NCBI GenBank assembly: GCA_902826775.1
Contig: CADEHE010000002.1
Location: 186,001-250,000, forward strand
Origin: an uncultured Pseudomonadota bacterium
GTDB lineage: Bacteria; Pseudomonadota; Gammaproteobacteria; Burkholderiales; JALYOK01
DNA length: 64,000 nucleotides
Reading direction: 5' to 3'
Part shown: in pieces, positions 37,001 to 41,023 of the stretch
Layout of the letters: each line of letters begins with the position of its first letter
Position numbering within the stretch: the first letter of the stretch is position 1
Notes under the pieces: generated by a model
What the model was told of the DNA's origin: nothing
Databases searched by the model: none
Seen by the model: only the letters and a program-made list of their open reading frames with translations
Made by a program: the position numbers and the translations under genes

Positions 37001-39381
37001 ATCGCATTGCCGCCAGTAGTGGAAAATGAAACCGCCGTGTTTAGCGCCGTGTAGCGGTTGCTTGGCACGGTATTGACCGGCGGATCGTTGACCGCGGCCA
37101 CCGTGAGGCTCGCTGCGTCACTTGATGAACTGAATGCAGTGCCCCCGCCAGTGTTCAGGCCTGTGTAGGAAACCTGAACATTGTCGACGTGCAGCCGGCC
37201 AGAAAGGTCCGATCCTGTCACGATGAAGCGCAGTTGAGTATTGGCGTTAGCGTAGGCACTGATGTCTACGCTGTAGGCCTGCGCCGTCGCATCGGTCGCG
37301 TTTATGCTAAAAGTCCGCAGCGTTGTCCAAGAAGTGCCATTGAAAATGTCCAACGAAACGACGCCGTTTGTGCCCCCGCCGTGTTCGCGAATGTAGTCGA
37401 GGGATAAAGTAGCTGCGGATGCCGTGCTTAAGTCAATCTGCCGGCTAATGCCTCGTGATAGAAAATCTGTCTCAATTTGGAGTGAATTCGTAGGAAGTCC
37501 GGCAAAGGCGTTAACGACCACCATGCCGGCTCCAGTGCCGTCACTCTCGCCGAGTTCTTGCCATGCGCTAGCCCAATTGACCGTGCCGTTATTGTTTGCG
37601 TAAGCGACAGAGTTGAACTGGTCAAGTGCGGTTTCGGCACTGGTTAGATCGGTCGTCGTGCCGTTTACACCGCTCGTCCGATCCCAAGCGCGGAACGTAA
37701 TCGCGTTGGCAATAGAGCCCGCAAAGTTTGGGGTGGGTTGGAAATAGATGCGCGTATTGGCATCAGCTGCCAATAACCTCGCGCTTGTATTGCTTACCGT
37801 GCCCAGAGCGTTCCAGTTTGTGCCACCGTTGGTCGAGTACCACCAAGCACCGTTGCTCGTATCCGCCGCCGTGACCGCGATTCCGAGCAGAGCGCCTGAA
37901 TCTGCATCGGTGATGTTATCTACTTGACCAGCAGGTGAAGCGAAGTCGACTAGGCTGGAGACGAGCGAGCCGACAGCACCTGACGGCGTACCAGCGTCTT
38001 CGTTGATGGCGCTTAACGCGGGATTCTTGGTCGTATCCAGTACCGGTGCATTGTTCGAAGCCGCCCTGATAGACACCGCACCGATCTCCCATTGTTGCGA
38101 GGAAGAGACCGTGCTGCTCATGGTAACCGTGGCCGCGCCGGCTTCGGTGGTCGACACGCCGCGATGCGTGGCGTTGGTCAGGTTCCACACTGCCGTCTGC
38201 CCGGCGCCCGTCGTATAACCCGCCGGGTTTGCGGTCCAGTTGGTAATGTCGAGCACCAATTCGCCGGTGGCGCTTGTTACGATGACGCTCGCCGAGGTGC
38301 TTGTGCCATTTGCGCTGCCGTAAGTCCCGGTTGGTGTCGATTGATTCACACCATCGTAGGTAATCGCGCCGCCTTTGATAGTTGTCGTTGCCCCTAGGTT
38401 GACCACGACGTTGGCGGTGGTTACGTTCGGATTCACCAAGCGCCAGATTTCAACCGCATGGTTTCCGGCAGTTCGCCCAACCTGCGTCAGCGCGACGCCA
38501 TCGAAGGTAACGCCAGTGACACCCGCACCCAAGCCATCGATGGCGAGCGTGACAAACAAAGCGCTATTCGAACCGCTGTTAACGGTGTGAGCCCAGGTAA
38601 GACTTGTGACGTTGGTCGCTTGCGATGAAGTCGCTGCGCCGTTGGCCGTGATGGCAAGAACGCCGTTCCATGTATGCTGAGAAGCGCTGTCGAGCGCAAC
38701 CTGAGCTTCGACCGCGCCCGTTGCGTACTCCAGCGCCCAATCGCCGCCAAGCGCAGCATTGCCGGTGCGATCTGTACTCGCCGCCACATCGGCACCGGTT
38801 AAGCGCGAGAGTGCGCTCAACATTGCTTCGCCGCCTGGCGTTGCAGCCACATCGCAGCCGTAAATCAAAATATCGGCCTGTTCGGTTAGCGCGTCGCCCC
38901 ACGCTTTGATCTGCTGCGCATTCTCGCGTAACGCATCAAAGTCGAGCGTGCTAGCGCCCAATTGCACTTGCCCATCGGCACCGTGCGAAATCAAATGGAC
39001 GGCCGCAATATCGCGCTGACTATGCAGCGCACGCGAGACTTGCGCTACCCCGTCTTCTCCTTGATTCAACCAAACGATCTCGAAGGCCCGATTCGCCTGC
39101 GAAGTCAAATCATCCACGAAGCGATTAGCATCCGGAACACGCGCATCAACGAATACGATCTCGCGACGCTGTTGGTTGGCGGCACTACCGCTTCGCTCGC
39201 CTTGCGTAAGAAACTGACCGGAGCTATCCAGAACACGCTGCTCTGCGCCCTGGAGGACTTCAGGCGACAGCATTGCGGGACTAAAATCAGCCGCGTAAAG
39301 AATTCTCGGTTCAAGCTCCTCTACTACCGGGCGCTCTTCAGTGCGGCGCCAGCGATTCAGCAGTTGCTTGAGGATATTCAA
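19027..39381 (-). CDS. giant 6784-residue modular surface protein with N-terminal LEPR motif and DUF4347
   Basis: One uninterrupted 20.4-kb reading frame. Residues 23-30 are the LEPRILYA sorting-type motif found at the N-terminus of LEPR-XLL proteins; there is no classical signal peptide. Residues about 72-235 are DUF4347, with His133 (HLISHG) and Cys176 (IYGCD). Then come two CSLREA-led right-handed beta-helices (about 905-1245 and 1394-2207), two blocks of seven VVVW repeats each followed by a Calx-beta-like domain, two LamG-like domains, a DUF642-like module, seven cadherin-like and nine Ig-like repeats, and a tandem-95-type cadherin domain. Near residue 6700 a hydrophobic helix is followed by an acidic tail ending near 6784. 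I notice only two cysteines overall. It follows the HlyD-type adaptor by 31 bases and precedes the cyclase by 8. Adhesion or biofilm scaffolding is an inference from architecture. Confidence 0.92.
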   Translation of the reverse strand: MNILKQLLNRWRRTEERPVVEELEPRILYAADFSPAMLSPEVLQGAEQRVLDSSGQFLTQGERSGSAANQQRREIVFVDARVPDANRFVDDLTSQANRAFEIVWLNQGEDGVAQVSRALHSQRDIAAVHLISHGADGQVQLGASTLDFDALRENAQQIKAWGDALTEQADILIYGCDVAATPGGEAMLSALSRLTGADVAASTDRTGNAALGGDWALEYATGAVEAQVALDSASQHTWNGVLAITANGAATSSQATNVTSLTWAHTVNSGSNSALFVTLAIDGLGAGVTGVTFDGVALTQVGRTAGNHAVEIWRLVNPNVTTANVVVNLGATTTIKGGAITYDGVNQSTPTGTYGSANGTSTSASVIVTSATGELVLDITNWTANPAGYTTGAGQTAVWNLTNATHRGVSTTEAGAATVTMSSTVSSSQQWEIGAVSIRAASNNAPVLDTTKNPALSAINEDAGTPSGAVGSLVSSLVDFASPAGQVDNITDADSGALLGIAVTAADTSNGAWWYSTNGGTNWNALGTVSNTSARLLAADANTRIYFQPTPNFAGSIANAITFRAWDRTSGVNGTTTDLTSAETALDQFNSVAYANNNGTVNWASAWQELGESDGTGAGMVVVNAFAGLPTNSLQIETDFLSRGISRQIDLSTASAATLSLDYIREHGGGTNGVVSLDIFNGTSWTTLRTFSINATDATAQAYSVDISAYANANTQLRFIVTGSDLSGRLHVDNVQVSYTGLNTGGGTAFSSSSDAASLTVAAVNDPPVNTVPSNRYTALNTAVSFSTTGGNAIQIADVDAASSAVRVSLAATNGTLTLASTAGLTLVSGANGSAAFTYSGSVSAFNTALGNGVTFTPTTGYRGLAQLTLTTDDQGNTGSGGALSDTDIINVHVGALVVTNTSDSSNGAVTSIANLVASDGGDGVSLREAIQATNATANVGGPDYIYFNIAGAGPHVINLSSALPAITGAVVLDATTDDSWAANGNLPAIELNGTAAGAGAVGLNLTSGASSSTIRGLAINRFSSHGILLDGADNVTIAGNHIGVGTSGLTDLGNSANGIQLNNGAQNNIIGGLVAADRNVISGNDNAGIAIDTSTSTGNQVIGNYIGVGADGSTSLGNAHDGVHFNTAGTGNTVGSALAGGRNVISANGIHGIGVGDTSGVIIIGNYIGTDYSGSVAKGNAGAGVQFASALTVTSGTVGGTNAGEGNLIAFNAGDGVYVKDATIAGVQILGNSISRNSGLGIDLSPNGVTANDAGDSDAGANNLQNFPVLTSAASASAGTTVVGTLNSNANTTYRIEFFGTRSAAADATNGEGERYLGFLNITTDGSGNASFNTLLVNAWVNHGDKVTATATVDLGGGNYGSTSEFAANVTAAATGIVVVDTVSDAYDSGVASGTVTISTLGNSRGTDGRISLREAIYAANNTANGGTPDKIVFAIDGIGPHIINLSAALPAIAQAVVIDASSEPDYAGAPVVVLNGGGTVQDGVRLYSGSDGSTIRGLVVQNFTQIGIHINSSDGNTIAGNWIGLNAAGTGSAGNATGVLIWNSNNNVVGGSAPADRNVISGNTSVGVGVDTGNGTSTGNKIQGNYIGTNATGTSSVGNGVQGVWVNAASTTIGGTAAGQGNVISGTTTWVGVQLEAPANNTLIAGNIIGLNASGTAALSNAAGGIYISSANNTIGGITSVARNIISGNGGTGITFTGASATGNVVIGNYIGTDITGTLDVNGIAAVGGMSGVVMDIGASNNRIGTNADGTNDAAERNIISGNNWYGVEMLGAGTSNNVVQGNYIGTDVTGLVALGNSEGGVSFWNGATNNRLGSGVTGARNIISGNHHGVLVANGVSNNRVQGNYIGIGADGTTQIGNSAYGVLFNSGGTTSLVTGNIVGTDADGSNDAGERNVISGNLIGIDLEDAEVSGNTISGNYIGTDATGLLDRGNQLDGILIQAGAHNNTIGGTSAVQRNVISGNGQDGVRIIDAGSSSNVVSGNYIGVNANGNAALANDEIGVHVLNGASSNIIGGTSAGARNVISGNTAYGVDIQDATTANNTIEGNYIGVDTTGSFAISNGGFGIVVDFGATGTTIGGAALGAGNVISGNTNVSWSVARGGIYLSPGGITTIQGNTIGLDASRTVSLGNGSNAVARSAGIYIASASGLNIGGTAANAGNVIAGNFGYGIMTDGGGGDFTALSNSIYGNTRLGIDLGGNGVTANDVGDADPGENNLQNFPVLTNVVTNGSQVTVSGFLNSTANTDFRIELFASPSADASGYGEGQRFLGAFTVNTGAGGTVNFTNAIPVSVLASEVITATATEDQGGGNFVSTSEISAALAPTSAGINVVPVPVAAGGETRVNTFTAGAQATFGTQSVAMDANGNYVVVWQSLNQDAAGNYGVYAQRYNASGVAQGAEFVVNTTTADQQGSPSVAMDSSGNFVVVWQSNLQDGSGLGVYGRRYDNTGSALSGEFLINQTTANNQYAPSLAMNASGAFVVTWTSVSQDGGGDGVYARRYNASGAALGNEFLVNQTTALNQNNASVAVDASGGFVVVWASDNAAQDGSGSAVLLRRYDSAGSALSGETLVATTSAGDQARPRIDMDGSGNFVVVWESNLQDGSGRGIYARCFNAAGLPLTAEVQVNQYTNSDQYNANVAADANGNFVVTWTSTGQDGSFDGVYARRFAGSGIALDSEFKVTNSSIGNQNYSSAVLDSSGRMVIAWSGVGASDGNSDGVFLQRYSFNRMLEASGSAQVQIVLNTAPTADVTIALSSSDTSEGTVSAPSVTFTAANWNVPQTVTISAVDDTLIDGDMTYSIVTAAATSTDSNYSGFNPADVSITNVDTDTASILVSPPLLGSEFRVNTATANEQNHDLSTSRSIAADGFGNYVVVWASQGQDGSGWGVYAQRFNAAGVAQGGEILVNATTVGDQAYPAVAMSSNGSFVVVWKGPDADQGGIYAQRFNSAGVAQGAELQVNQTWTGDQENPNVAIDGVGNFVVTWSNPSTATGYDIYARRFDAAGNILSSEFFVNSTTADAQNTAQIAMNASGAFVVTWQSYAQDGSDYGIYAQRYDAAGVPQGAEFRVNTTTANRQWAAPVAMDGAGNFVVAWVSDYQDGGLGGIYAQRFNDSGLAQGGEFRVNTTTADNQSSPNIAMKTDGEFVVVWASQGQDGALQGSYGQRYSAAGAALGGEFRINTTTAGEQADPDVAMAPNGDFMVVWRGNGSGDADGIFAQRFAGTTRTTEAGGTTTFSIVLNSQPSANVTVNLTSSDITEGSVIGSVTFTTLNWNIPQLVTVTGVDDATADGNINYSIVTAAASSTDGNYSGVNAVDIAVTNIDNDGPVNLMPGAQSTNEDNALVFSTANGNAITVSYAAIANARLQVALASTNGTLTLSQLTGLTIVSGANGSSAIVIDGAQSDINDALNGMVFQPSGNYNGAASVQVTTSLSADLQGLYTFNAGNANDNSAGTAQIGAFVGNATTVVDGTRGTVLSLDGAGDSVQIPSVYGSPTNITIGGWVNLISASTRSDFISLNDRVHIALDDFGNGVKGSLQTGAATWDDLPSGQQIAGTGWHHVMYSYDDTNNVHSLYIDGVLVASEATTGSIYWTGATTTYIGQHPSSGWYLNGRVDDVRIYNRALSAAEIASIASDQYTHTDNVAVTINAINDAPAIRQAGANVLTNGSFETNNVPSGTNNSGIGVTVAGWTAIGGEGFEVWNNTPWLYAASNGASLLELDVTGGVNGISQNVSTVAGQNHVLTFDFTNRPNLASSAVEVYWRGNLISTITQNAVGWQTYTFSVTGSGGADELKFMETGLNDTSGNLLDNVSLTPVPIAAYTENAAAVVLNPGMQVFDTELSATNNFAGSTMTLARNGGANAQDAFSASGTLSALTQGGALVVGGTTIGSVTTNSGGTLLLTFNANATNALVDSALQQIAYSNSSDAPPASVQLDWTLNDGNAGAQGSGGALQVFGSTTVNITALSDAPVNAVPGPQSTNEDIALVFSPANGNSVAINDLDAVGDVEVTLSVTNGALTLGGTTGLVFLAGDGISDAAMTVRGTVADVNAALNGMSFVPAANFSGGASLTVATKDSTLVSLDIDANLQARYTFEGNANDVAAGPQQNGTLQSGAAIVTDPTRGQVLSLDGVNDYVELSAHTASVAALTQGTISGWIKATGTFQTVFSISDTADTGSYASLFLGASGYLTYEVVENGVLQLAVYRNSAAINDGNWHHVAVTIGASGNQLFVDGQVATSAQLTYDVGTSSTQKFLSNVSGLDSMAIGRNQDSSGGKWYTAGALEDVRLYSRALSATEVAALSSDLNLTDSDTVSITVNPVNDQPSFNNLDGTPNYTENGAAIALDNNVTITDFELGAANNFNGATLTLARNGGANTEDVFAASGTLSALTQGGALVVGGTTIGTVTTNSAGTLLLTFNASATNALVNSAMQQIAYSNISDTPLANVQINWTFNDGNAGSQGSGGALQASGSTTVAIAAVNDPPSLFASASVTVLEDGSYIFGAGAITLNDADAALAPVQLTITATQGTFSLSGTAGLTFSTGDGSNDAVMSFTGTLSAIGAALTNSVYTPTANYSGAASLQLDASDLGNTGAGGTLTASRTIAITVTPQNDAPVITSDGGGASASVSIAENTTAVTTVTTTDVDLPAQTLTYSIVGGADAAIFSINASTGALSFLVAPNYEVPTDSGTNNVYDVTVQVSDGNGGADTQAISVTITPVNDNAPVITSNGGGASASVNVAENSTAVSNVSATDADLPAQSLTYSIVGGADAAQFTINASTGALSFLVAPNYEAPTDSGVDNVYDVTVQVSDGTLTDSQAIAVTITPVNDNTPVITSNGGGATANVNVAENSTAVSTVTASDADLPAQSLSYSIIGGADAANFSINTSTGALSFLVAPDYETPADTGADNVYDVIVQVSDGTLVDSQAIAVTVTPVNDNTPVITSNGGGASASVSAAENTTAVTTVTATDADLPAQSLTYSIIGGADAAQFTIDGVTGALSFLVAPSYESPTDAGADNVYDVTVQVSDGTFTDAQAIAVTVTPVNDNAPVITSNGGGASASVNVAENAAAVTTVSATDADLPAQTLTYSISGGADAALFTIDAATGVLSFLATPNYEAPADAGVNNVYDVTVQVSDGAFTDTQAIAVSVMPVNDNTPAITSDGGGNSASVNVAENSTAVTTVGATDADLPAQTLTYSIIGGADAARFSIDANTGALSFVAAPDFEAPADAGANNVYDVTVQVSDGTFTDSQAIAVTVTPVNDHNPLVTSDGGGATASVNVAENSAAVTTVTATDADQPVQTLSFSITGGADAALFSIDASTGVLVFNTAPDFEAPGDANSDGVYEVSVQVADGNGGFDTQALSVTITNVNEAPVNTLPGAQTGNEDAALPIAGVAVNDVDANLSSVQVSVSNGTLTVDLSGGATISAGANASASLTLAGSQAQINAALASIAYVGALNFNGSDTLTVVSTDASGLTDSDALAITLNPINDTPTLANPIADQAATEDAAFSFQFPINTFDDVDVGDALTYSAAGVPSWLSFDAATRTFTGTPANADIGTHTITVRATDASGAFVEDTFDLVVGNTNDAPTVANPIADQNATEDAAFNFQVPVNTFDDVDVGDSLTYTASGVPAWLSFNAATRTFAGTPANADVGTHPITVRATDVSGAFVEDTFDLVVANTNDAPTIANPIANQNATEDVSFSFQFAANTFNDVDVGDVLTYAASGVPAWLSFDAATRTFTGTPANADVGTHSITVRATDASGAFVEDTFDLVVANTNDAPTIANPISDQVTAEDAPFSFQFAVNAFSDVDVGDSLTYTASGVPGWLSFDATTRTFSGTPANGDVGGYTITLRATDMAGAFVEDQFDIVVTNTNDAPTLANSIADQAAVEDAPFSFQFAANTFADVDAGDSLTYSASGVPSWLVFDAFTRTFSGTPANADVGTYTLTVRATDLAGAFAEDQFDIVVANTNDVPTVANPIVNQAATEDAPFSFQFAANTFADVDAGDNLTYTASSVPAWLTFNSATRTFSGTPLNADVGTFAITVRATDLSGAFVDDTFDVVVGNTNDAPTVANAIPNQNATEDVSFSFQFAANTFDEVDVGDSLTYTASGVPTWLSFNAATRTFSGTPLNADVGTHSITVRATDLSGAFVENVFDIVVANTNDAPTVANAIPNQNAIEDAAFAFQFAANAFADVDAGDSLTYTASGVPAWLSFNAATRTFSGTAANADVGTVSITVRATDLAGAFVEDTFDIVVANTNDAPTLVNAIANQVATEDAAFTFQFASNTFADVDIGDSLTYTASGVPAWLTFNAATRTFSGTPANADVGTHTLTVRATDSNGAFVEDQFDIVVANTNDVPIAGNNAYSIDEDALLNVPVGGILLDDIDVDGDSLTAVLVSGPSHGRIDLNADGSFTYTPEQDFFGADAFSYRASDGTSVSNVATVSLSVSAVNDAPVIGSLPAQSLGQNTSVSMTGLAIHDVDSSSMVEVSLAVDHGSLQLASTVGISFVEGANGSARMHLRGALAEINAAISSLRYSPELNFVGRDQLRYWASDGQSVSITRHADIDVAASVGLPQVIPGPGAEVPQPAPIDPIAKEPLQPVSKPGESKLAEPTARAQDSEEALLELVNQRQGSGRSTVLEEVLRRVQRAEIVLRAVHLSPYEALLASLDWQPTTLSETELTSLSYEGRRLAAGWRIEQQRATQQDQGEGVAAPVLSVTAATGISLSVGAVLWALRAGGLAAALAASTPLWRHLDPLPILGRDDDEDAAIPLLPEQDEEELDLEEAAAANVFDHADVRKS
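20362..22953 (-). repeat. nine in-frame Ig-like (He_PIG/dystroglycan-type) repeats of exactly 288 bp
   Basis: Inside the giant gene. Boundaries at the NDAPT codons fall at 20362, 20650, 20938, 21226, 21514, 21802, 22090, 22378, 22666 and 22954, all 288 bases apart with no insertions or deletions. Each 96-residue unit has ATEDAxFxFQF, DVDxGDxLTY, GVPxWLxF, TRTFxGTPxN, ADVGT and TVRATD. The DVDxGD and acidic residues suggest calcium binding between units. Confidence 0.92.
23312..25586 (-). repeat. seven cadherin-like repeats of about 324 bp
   Basis: Inside the giant gene. The five central units are exactly 324 bp (108 residues), and the two outermost are 327 bp owing to a DGNGG insertion. Each has VITSNGGG, ENxTAVxxVxATDADLPAQ, GGADAAxFxI, TGALSF and VYDVTVQVSDG. 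These match cadherin-type beta-sandwiches whose linkers bind calcium. Confidence 0.9.
26460..27160 (-). other. LamG/concanavalin-like domain 2 of the giant protein
   Basis: A jelly-roll lectin-like module with RYTFEGNANDVAAG, VLSLDGVNDYVEL, GTISGWIKATG, NWHHVAVTIG, QLFVDGQV and LEDVRLYSRALS. Such modules often bind carbohydrate. It lies between two copies of a ~145-residue NGGANxxDxFxASG domain. Confidence 0.75.
28490..29075 (-). other. LamG/concanavalin-like domain 1 of the giant protein
   Basis: The pattern is YTFNAGNANDNSAG, VLSLDGAGDSVQI, ITIGGWVNLI, GWHHVMYSYDD, SLYIDGVLVAS and VDDVRIYNRALS. It is directly followed by a DUF642-like module (LTNGSFETNN, GWTAIGGEGFEVW), encoded at about 27960-28420. 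Confidence 0.75.
29735..30800 (-). repeat. second block of seven VVVW repeats (putative seven-bladed propeller)
   Basis: Seven units of roughly 50-57 residues, each with a hydrophobic FVVVW-type strand (YVVVWAS, FVVVWKG, FVVTWSN, FVVTWQS, FVVAWVS, FVVVWAS, FMVVWRG) and YAQRFNxxG. It is followed by a Calx-beta-like domain ending in VTNIDNDGP. Confidence 0.7.
31205..32345 (-). repeat. first block of seven VVVW repeats (putative seven-bladed propeller)
   Basis: Seven units with YVVVWQS, FVVVWQS, FVVTWTS, FVVVWAS, FVVVWES, FVVTWTS and MVIAWSG, each followed by a YARRYNxSG-like strand and a NQTTAxNQ linker. A Calx-beta-like domain with SSDTSEGTV follows. The second of the two cysteines I noticed (YARCFNAAG) lies here. 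Confidence 0.7.
32760..35200 (-). other. CSLREA-led right-handed beta-helix 2 of the giant protein
   Basis: It starts with DGRISLREAIYAANNTANGG and continues for about 800 residues of short NRNVISGN / VVQGNYIGTD / NTIGGT turns, the pattern of a parallel right-handed beta-helix as in pectate lyase or NosD-type proteins. It ends with ENNLQNFPVLTN. Confidence 0.8.
35640..36660 (-). other. CSLREA-led right-handed beta-helix 1 of the giant protein
   Basis: It opens with DGVSLREAIQATNATANVGG and runs through repeated IIGNYIGTD-type and NVISGNDN turns to the closing ANNLQNFPVLTS segment. It is a shorter paralogue of the second helix and shares its start and end motifs, so the pair probably arose by duplication. 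Confidence 0.8.
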
Positions 39382-39412
39382 GACGGAGCCCGCAGGTTAA
39401 ACAGAGCGCGCT

Positions 39413-40558
39413 TCAGGGCTGCGCCAAGTTGCCCAGTGCGATCTTCGTGCTTAGGCGCAGTTTGGTGGGAGCAAGACCGCTCATCGGTTGCCGCACGACT
39501 GGAGAACCGGCGCCGCTGGCTGGATTTGCCGCTTGAGCTTGCGGCGGCGGTGATAACTTCGGCGTGAGTGCCGTTGCCGGCTGGAGTGTAGCGGCGACAG
39601 GTTTTGCTGCGGGTGGCGGGACGCCGACACGCGAATCGGTCCGCGCGGCTGCGCCGAGAGCAGGCGGCGCGAAAATGCCGCTCGGCGTTACCTGTGGCGT
39701 TTTCGCTTTATCTGTTGATTTGGCAACGGCCGGTAACCCAAGATCAGCCTTGCAGCGCACGCCCGCGGGCAAAGCATTGCCCGGGTTAGGCAGATCCATA
39801 CGCACGCGAAAGCTGTTGCTGGCGGTATCGATGACGCGATCGACCAGAATAATCCTCGCCTGCAAGGCGGGCGTTTCGGGCAAATCCGGTTGGATGCGGG
39901 CACTCATTCCAGGCCCAATCTTGTTGAAGTAAGCGGCCGGGACAATGACCTCGACTCGCAGTGGATCCAAGGTCGCGATCTTTGCGATGGTTTGCTGTTC
40001 GACGCGCTCGCCCGTGGTGACATATCGCTCCAGAATTACACCGTCAATCGGGCTAACGATGGTTCGCTGCGCGAGCTGGGCGCGCGCCAGCGCCAATTCT
40101 TGATAGAGCACACGCTTGTTCTCGCGTGCTTGGGTAAGCTTTTGTTCGGCCAGTTCCGCTTCGGTATGCGCCTGATCAAGCGCCTGTTGCGATATGAAGT
40201 TTTGCTGCTGCAGCTCTGCACTGCGTTTGAGCTTACGCTGCGCAAATTCGTTGTTGGACTGCGCCGACCGGACTTCGGCCTCTGCCTTGGCGCGAGCGGA
40301 AGCCAAGCCGGTTGCAGCTTGTTCGACTTCCGCCTTAAGAAAAACAAGCGCTTGGCCGCGACGCACAGCGTCGCCGCGCTCAAAAGTGACGCGCTCGATC
40401 ACTCCCACGACCGGCGAGCCGACTTCAGCTATGTGGGATGGTTCGACCAGACAGCCGTGCAAATCGACCGCTTGCAGCTGCGACGAGCCCATGACCAATG
40501 CAAAGGCCAGCGGCACGCGCATCGCTTTCCCAAGCCAGTTCAATAAGTTAGAGGTCAT
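39413..40558 (-). CDS. HlyD/RND-type periplasmic adaptor subunit
   Basis: About 381 residues. ATG 40558 (MTSNLLNWLGKAM) is preferred over the upstream TTG at 40576. A signal or membrane segment (VPLAFALVMGSSQLQA) is followed by a lipoyl-like half (VGVIERVTFERGDAVRRGQ), a long helical hairpin rich in Ala/Gln/Glu (residues about 80-165, with NFISQQALDQAHTEAELAEQ), the second lipoyl half (RTIVSPIDGVILERYV) and a beta-barrel region (LRVEVIVPAAYF). The last ~90 residues are Pro/Ala-rich. Adaptors of this type join an inner-membrane pump to an outer-membrane channel; no pump or channel gene is adjacent. Being first in the operon, it is likely the export partner of the giant protein, which is an inference. 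Confidence 0.85.
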   Translation of the reverse strand: MTSNLLNWLGKAMRVPLAFALVMGSSQLQAVDLHGCLVEPSHIAEVGSPVVGVIERVTFERGDAVRRGQALVFLKAEVEQAATGLASARAKAEAEVRSAQSNNEFAQRKLKRSAELQQQNFISQQALDQAHTEAELAEQKLTQARENKRVLYQELALARAQLAQRTIVSPIDGVILERYVTTGERVEQQTIAKIATLDPLRVEVIVPAAYFNKIGPGMSARIQPDLPETPALQARIILVDRVIDTASNSFRVRMDLPNPGNALPAGVRCKADLGLPAVAKSTDKAKTPQVTPSGIFAPPALGAAARTDSRVGVPPPAAKPVAATLQPATALTPKLSPPPQAQAANPASGAGSPVVRQPMSGLAPTKLRLSTKIALGNLAQP

Positions 40559-40658
40559 GTTCCGTTTAATGTTCAAGCGAAGGACCGTCTAGAAAGACCT
40601 TCCACCACGAACGAGACTACCGCGAGACGTAAGCACCCGATGCAGTTAAGCACTATCC

Positions 40659-40669
40659 GTACCGGGTAC
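40659..40669. promoter_or_regulatory. candidate operator palindrome upstream of the adaptor operon
   Basis: GTACCGGGTAC is a perfect 5+1+5 palindrome about 100 bases upstream of the adaptor start and is flanked on both sides by TTAAG. Nearby at 40720-40734 is a three-copy ATCTG repeat. Either could be regulatory, but no known regulator consensus is recognised. Confidence 0.25.
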
Positions 40670-41023
40670 TGCCTTAAGAATAAAAATGCAACAATCTGTA
40701 ACGGCCGACGTACTGTCGGATCTGATCTGATCTGAATTGCATCAGGATTCGAGTCTAGCTCGCAGATGCAGGAGTCGGAGGTAACAAGTAATCTCCGGAA
40801 GTGCGATAGTTGGTTTTCTGCGGGAATGCCATGCCGGATCGAGCCATAACCAATATCGTCGGCTTTCAGCGACAGAGGGGCCGGCGGCGGGCGTAGTACC
40901 GGCAACGGTCGATTGGCGCGCGCAGCGCGCCCGTTGTCGTACCCTAGCGCCGCAACCAACATCTTCCCGGCCTGCGTTACTGCGACGAAAGCTGCGGAGA
41001 CGTGGCTCCCCAGAATAGTGAGA

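Noticed and set aside
39413..40558. Calling the adaptor a complete type I secretion system component set
   Set aside because: Only the adaptor is present. No ATP-binding cassette (Walker motifs) or TolC-like gene is visible within the window.
40573..40962. 129-codon minus-strand frame upstream of the adaptor
   Set aside because: No family, no clear ribosome-binding site, an odd Pro/Arg-rich composition, and it overlaps the adaptor's start region. Better read as promoter DNA.
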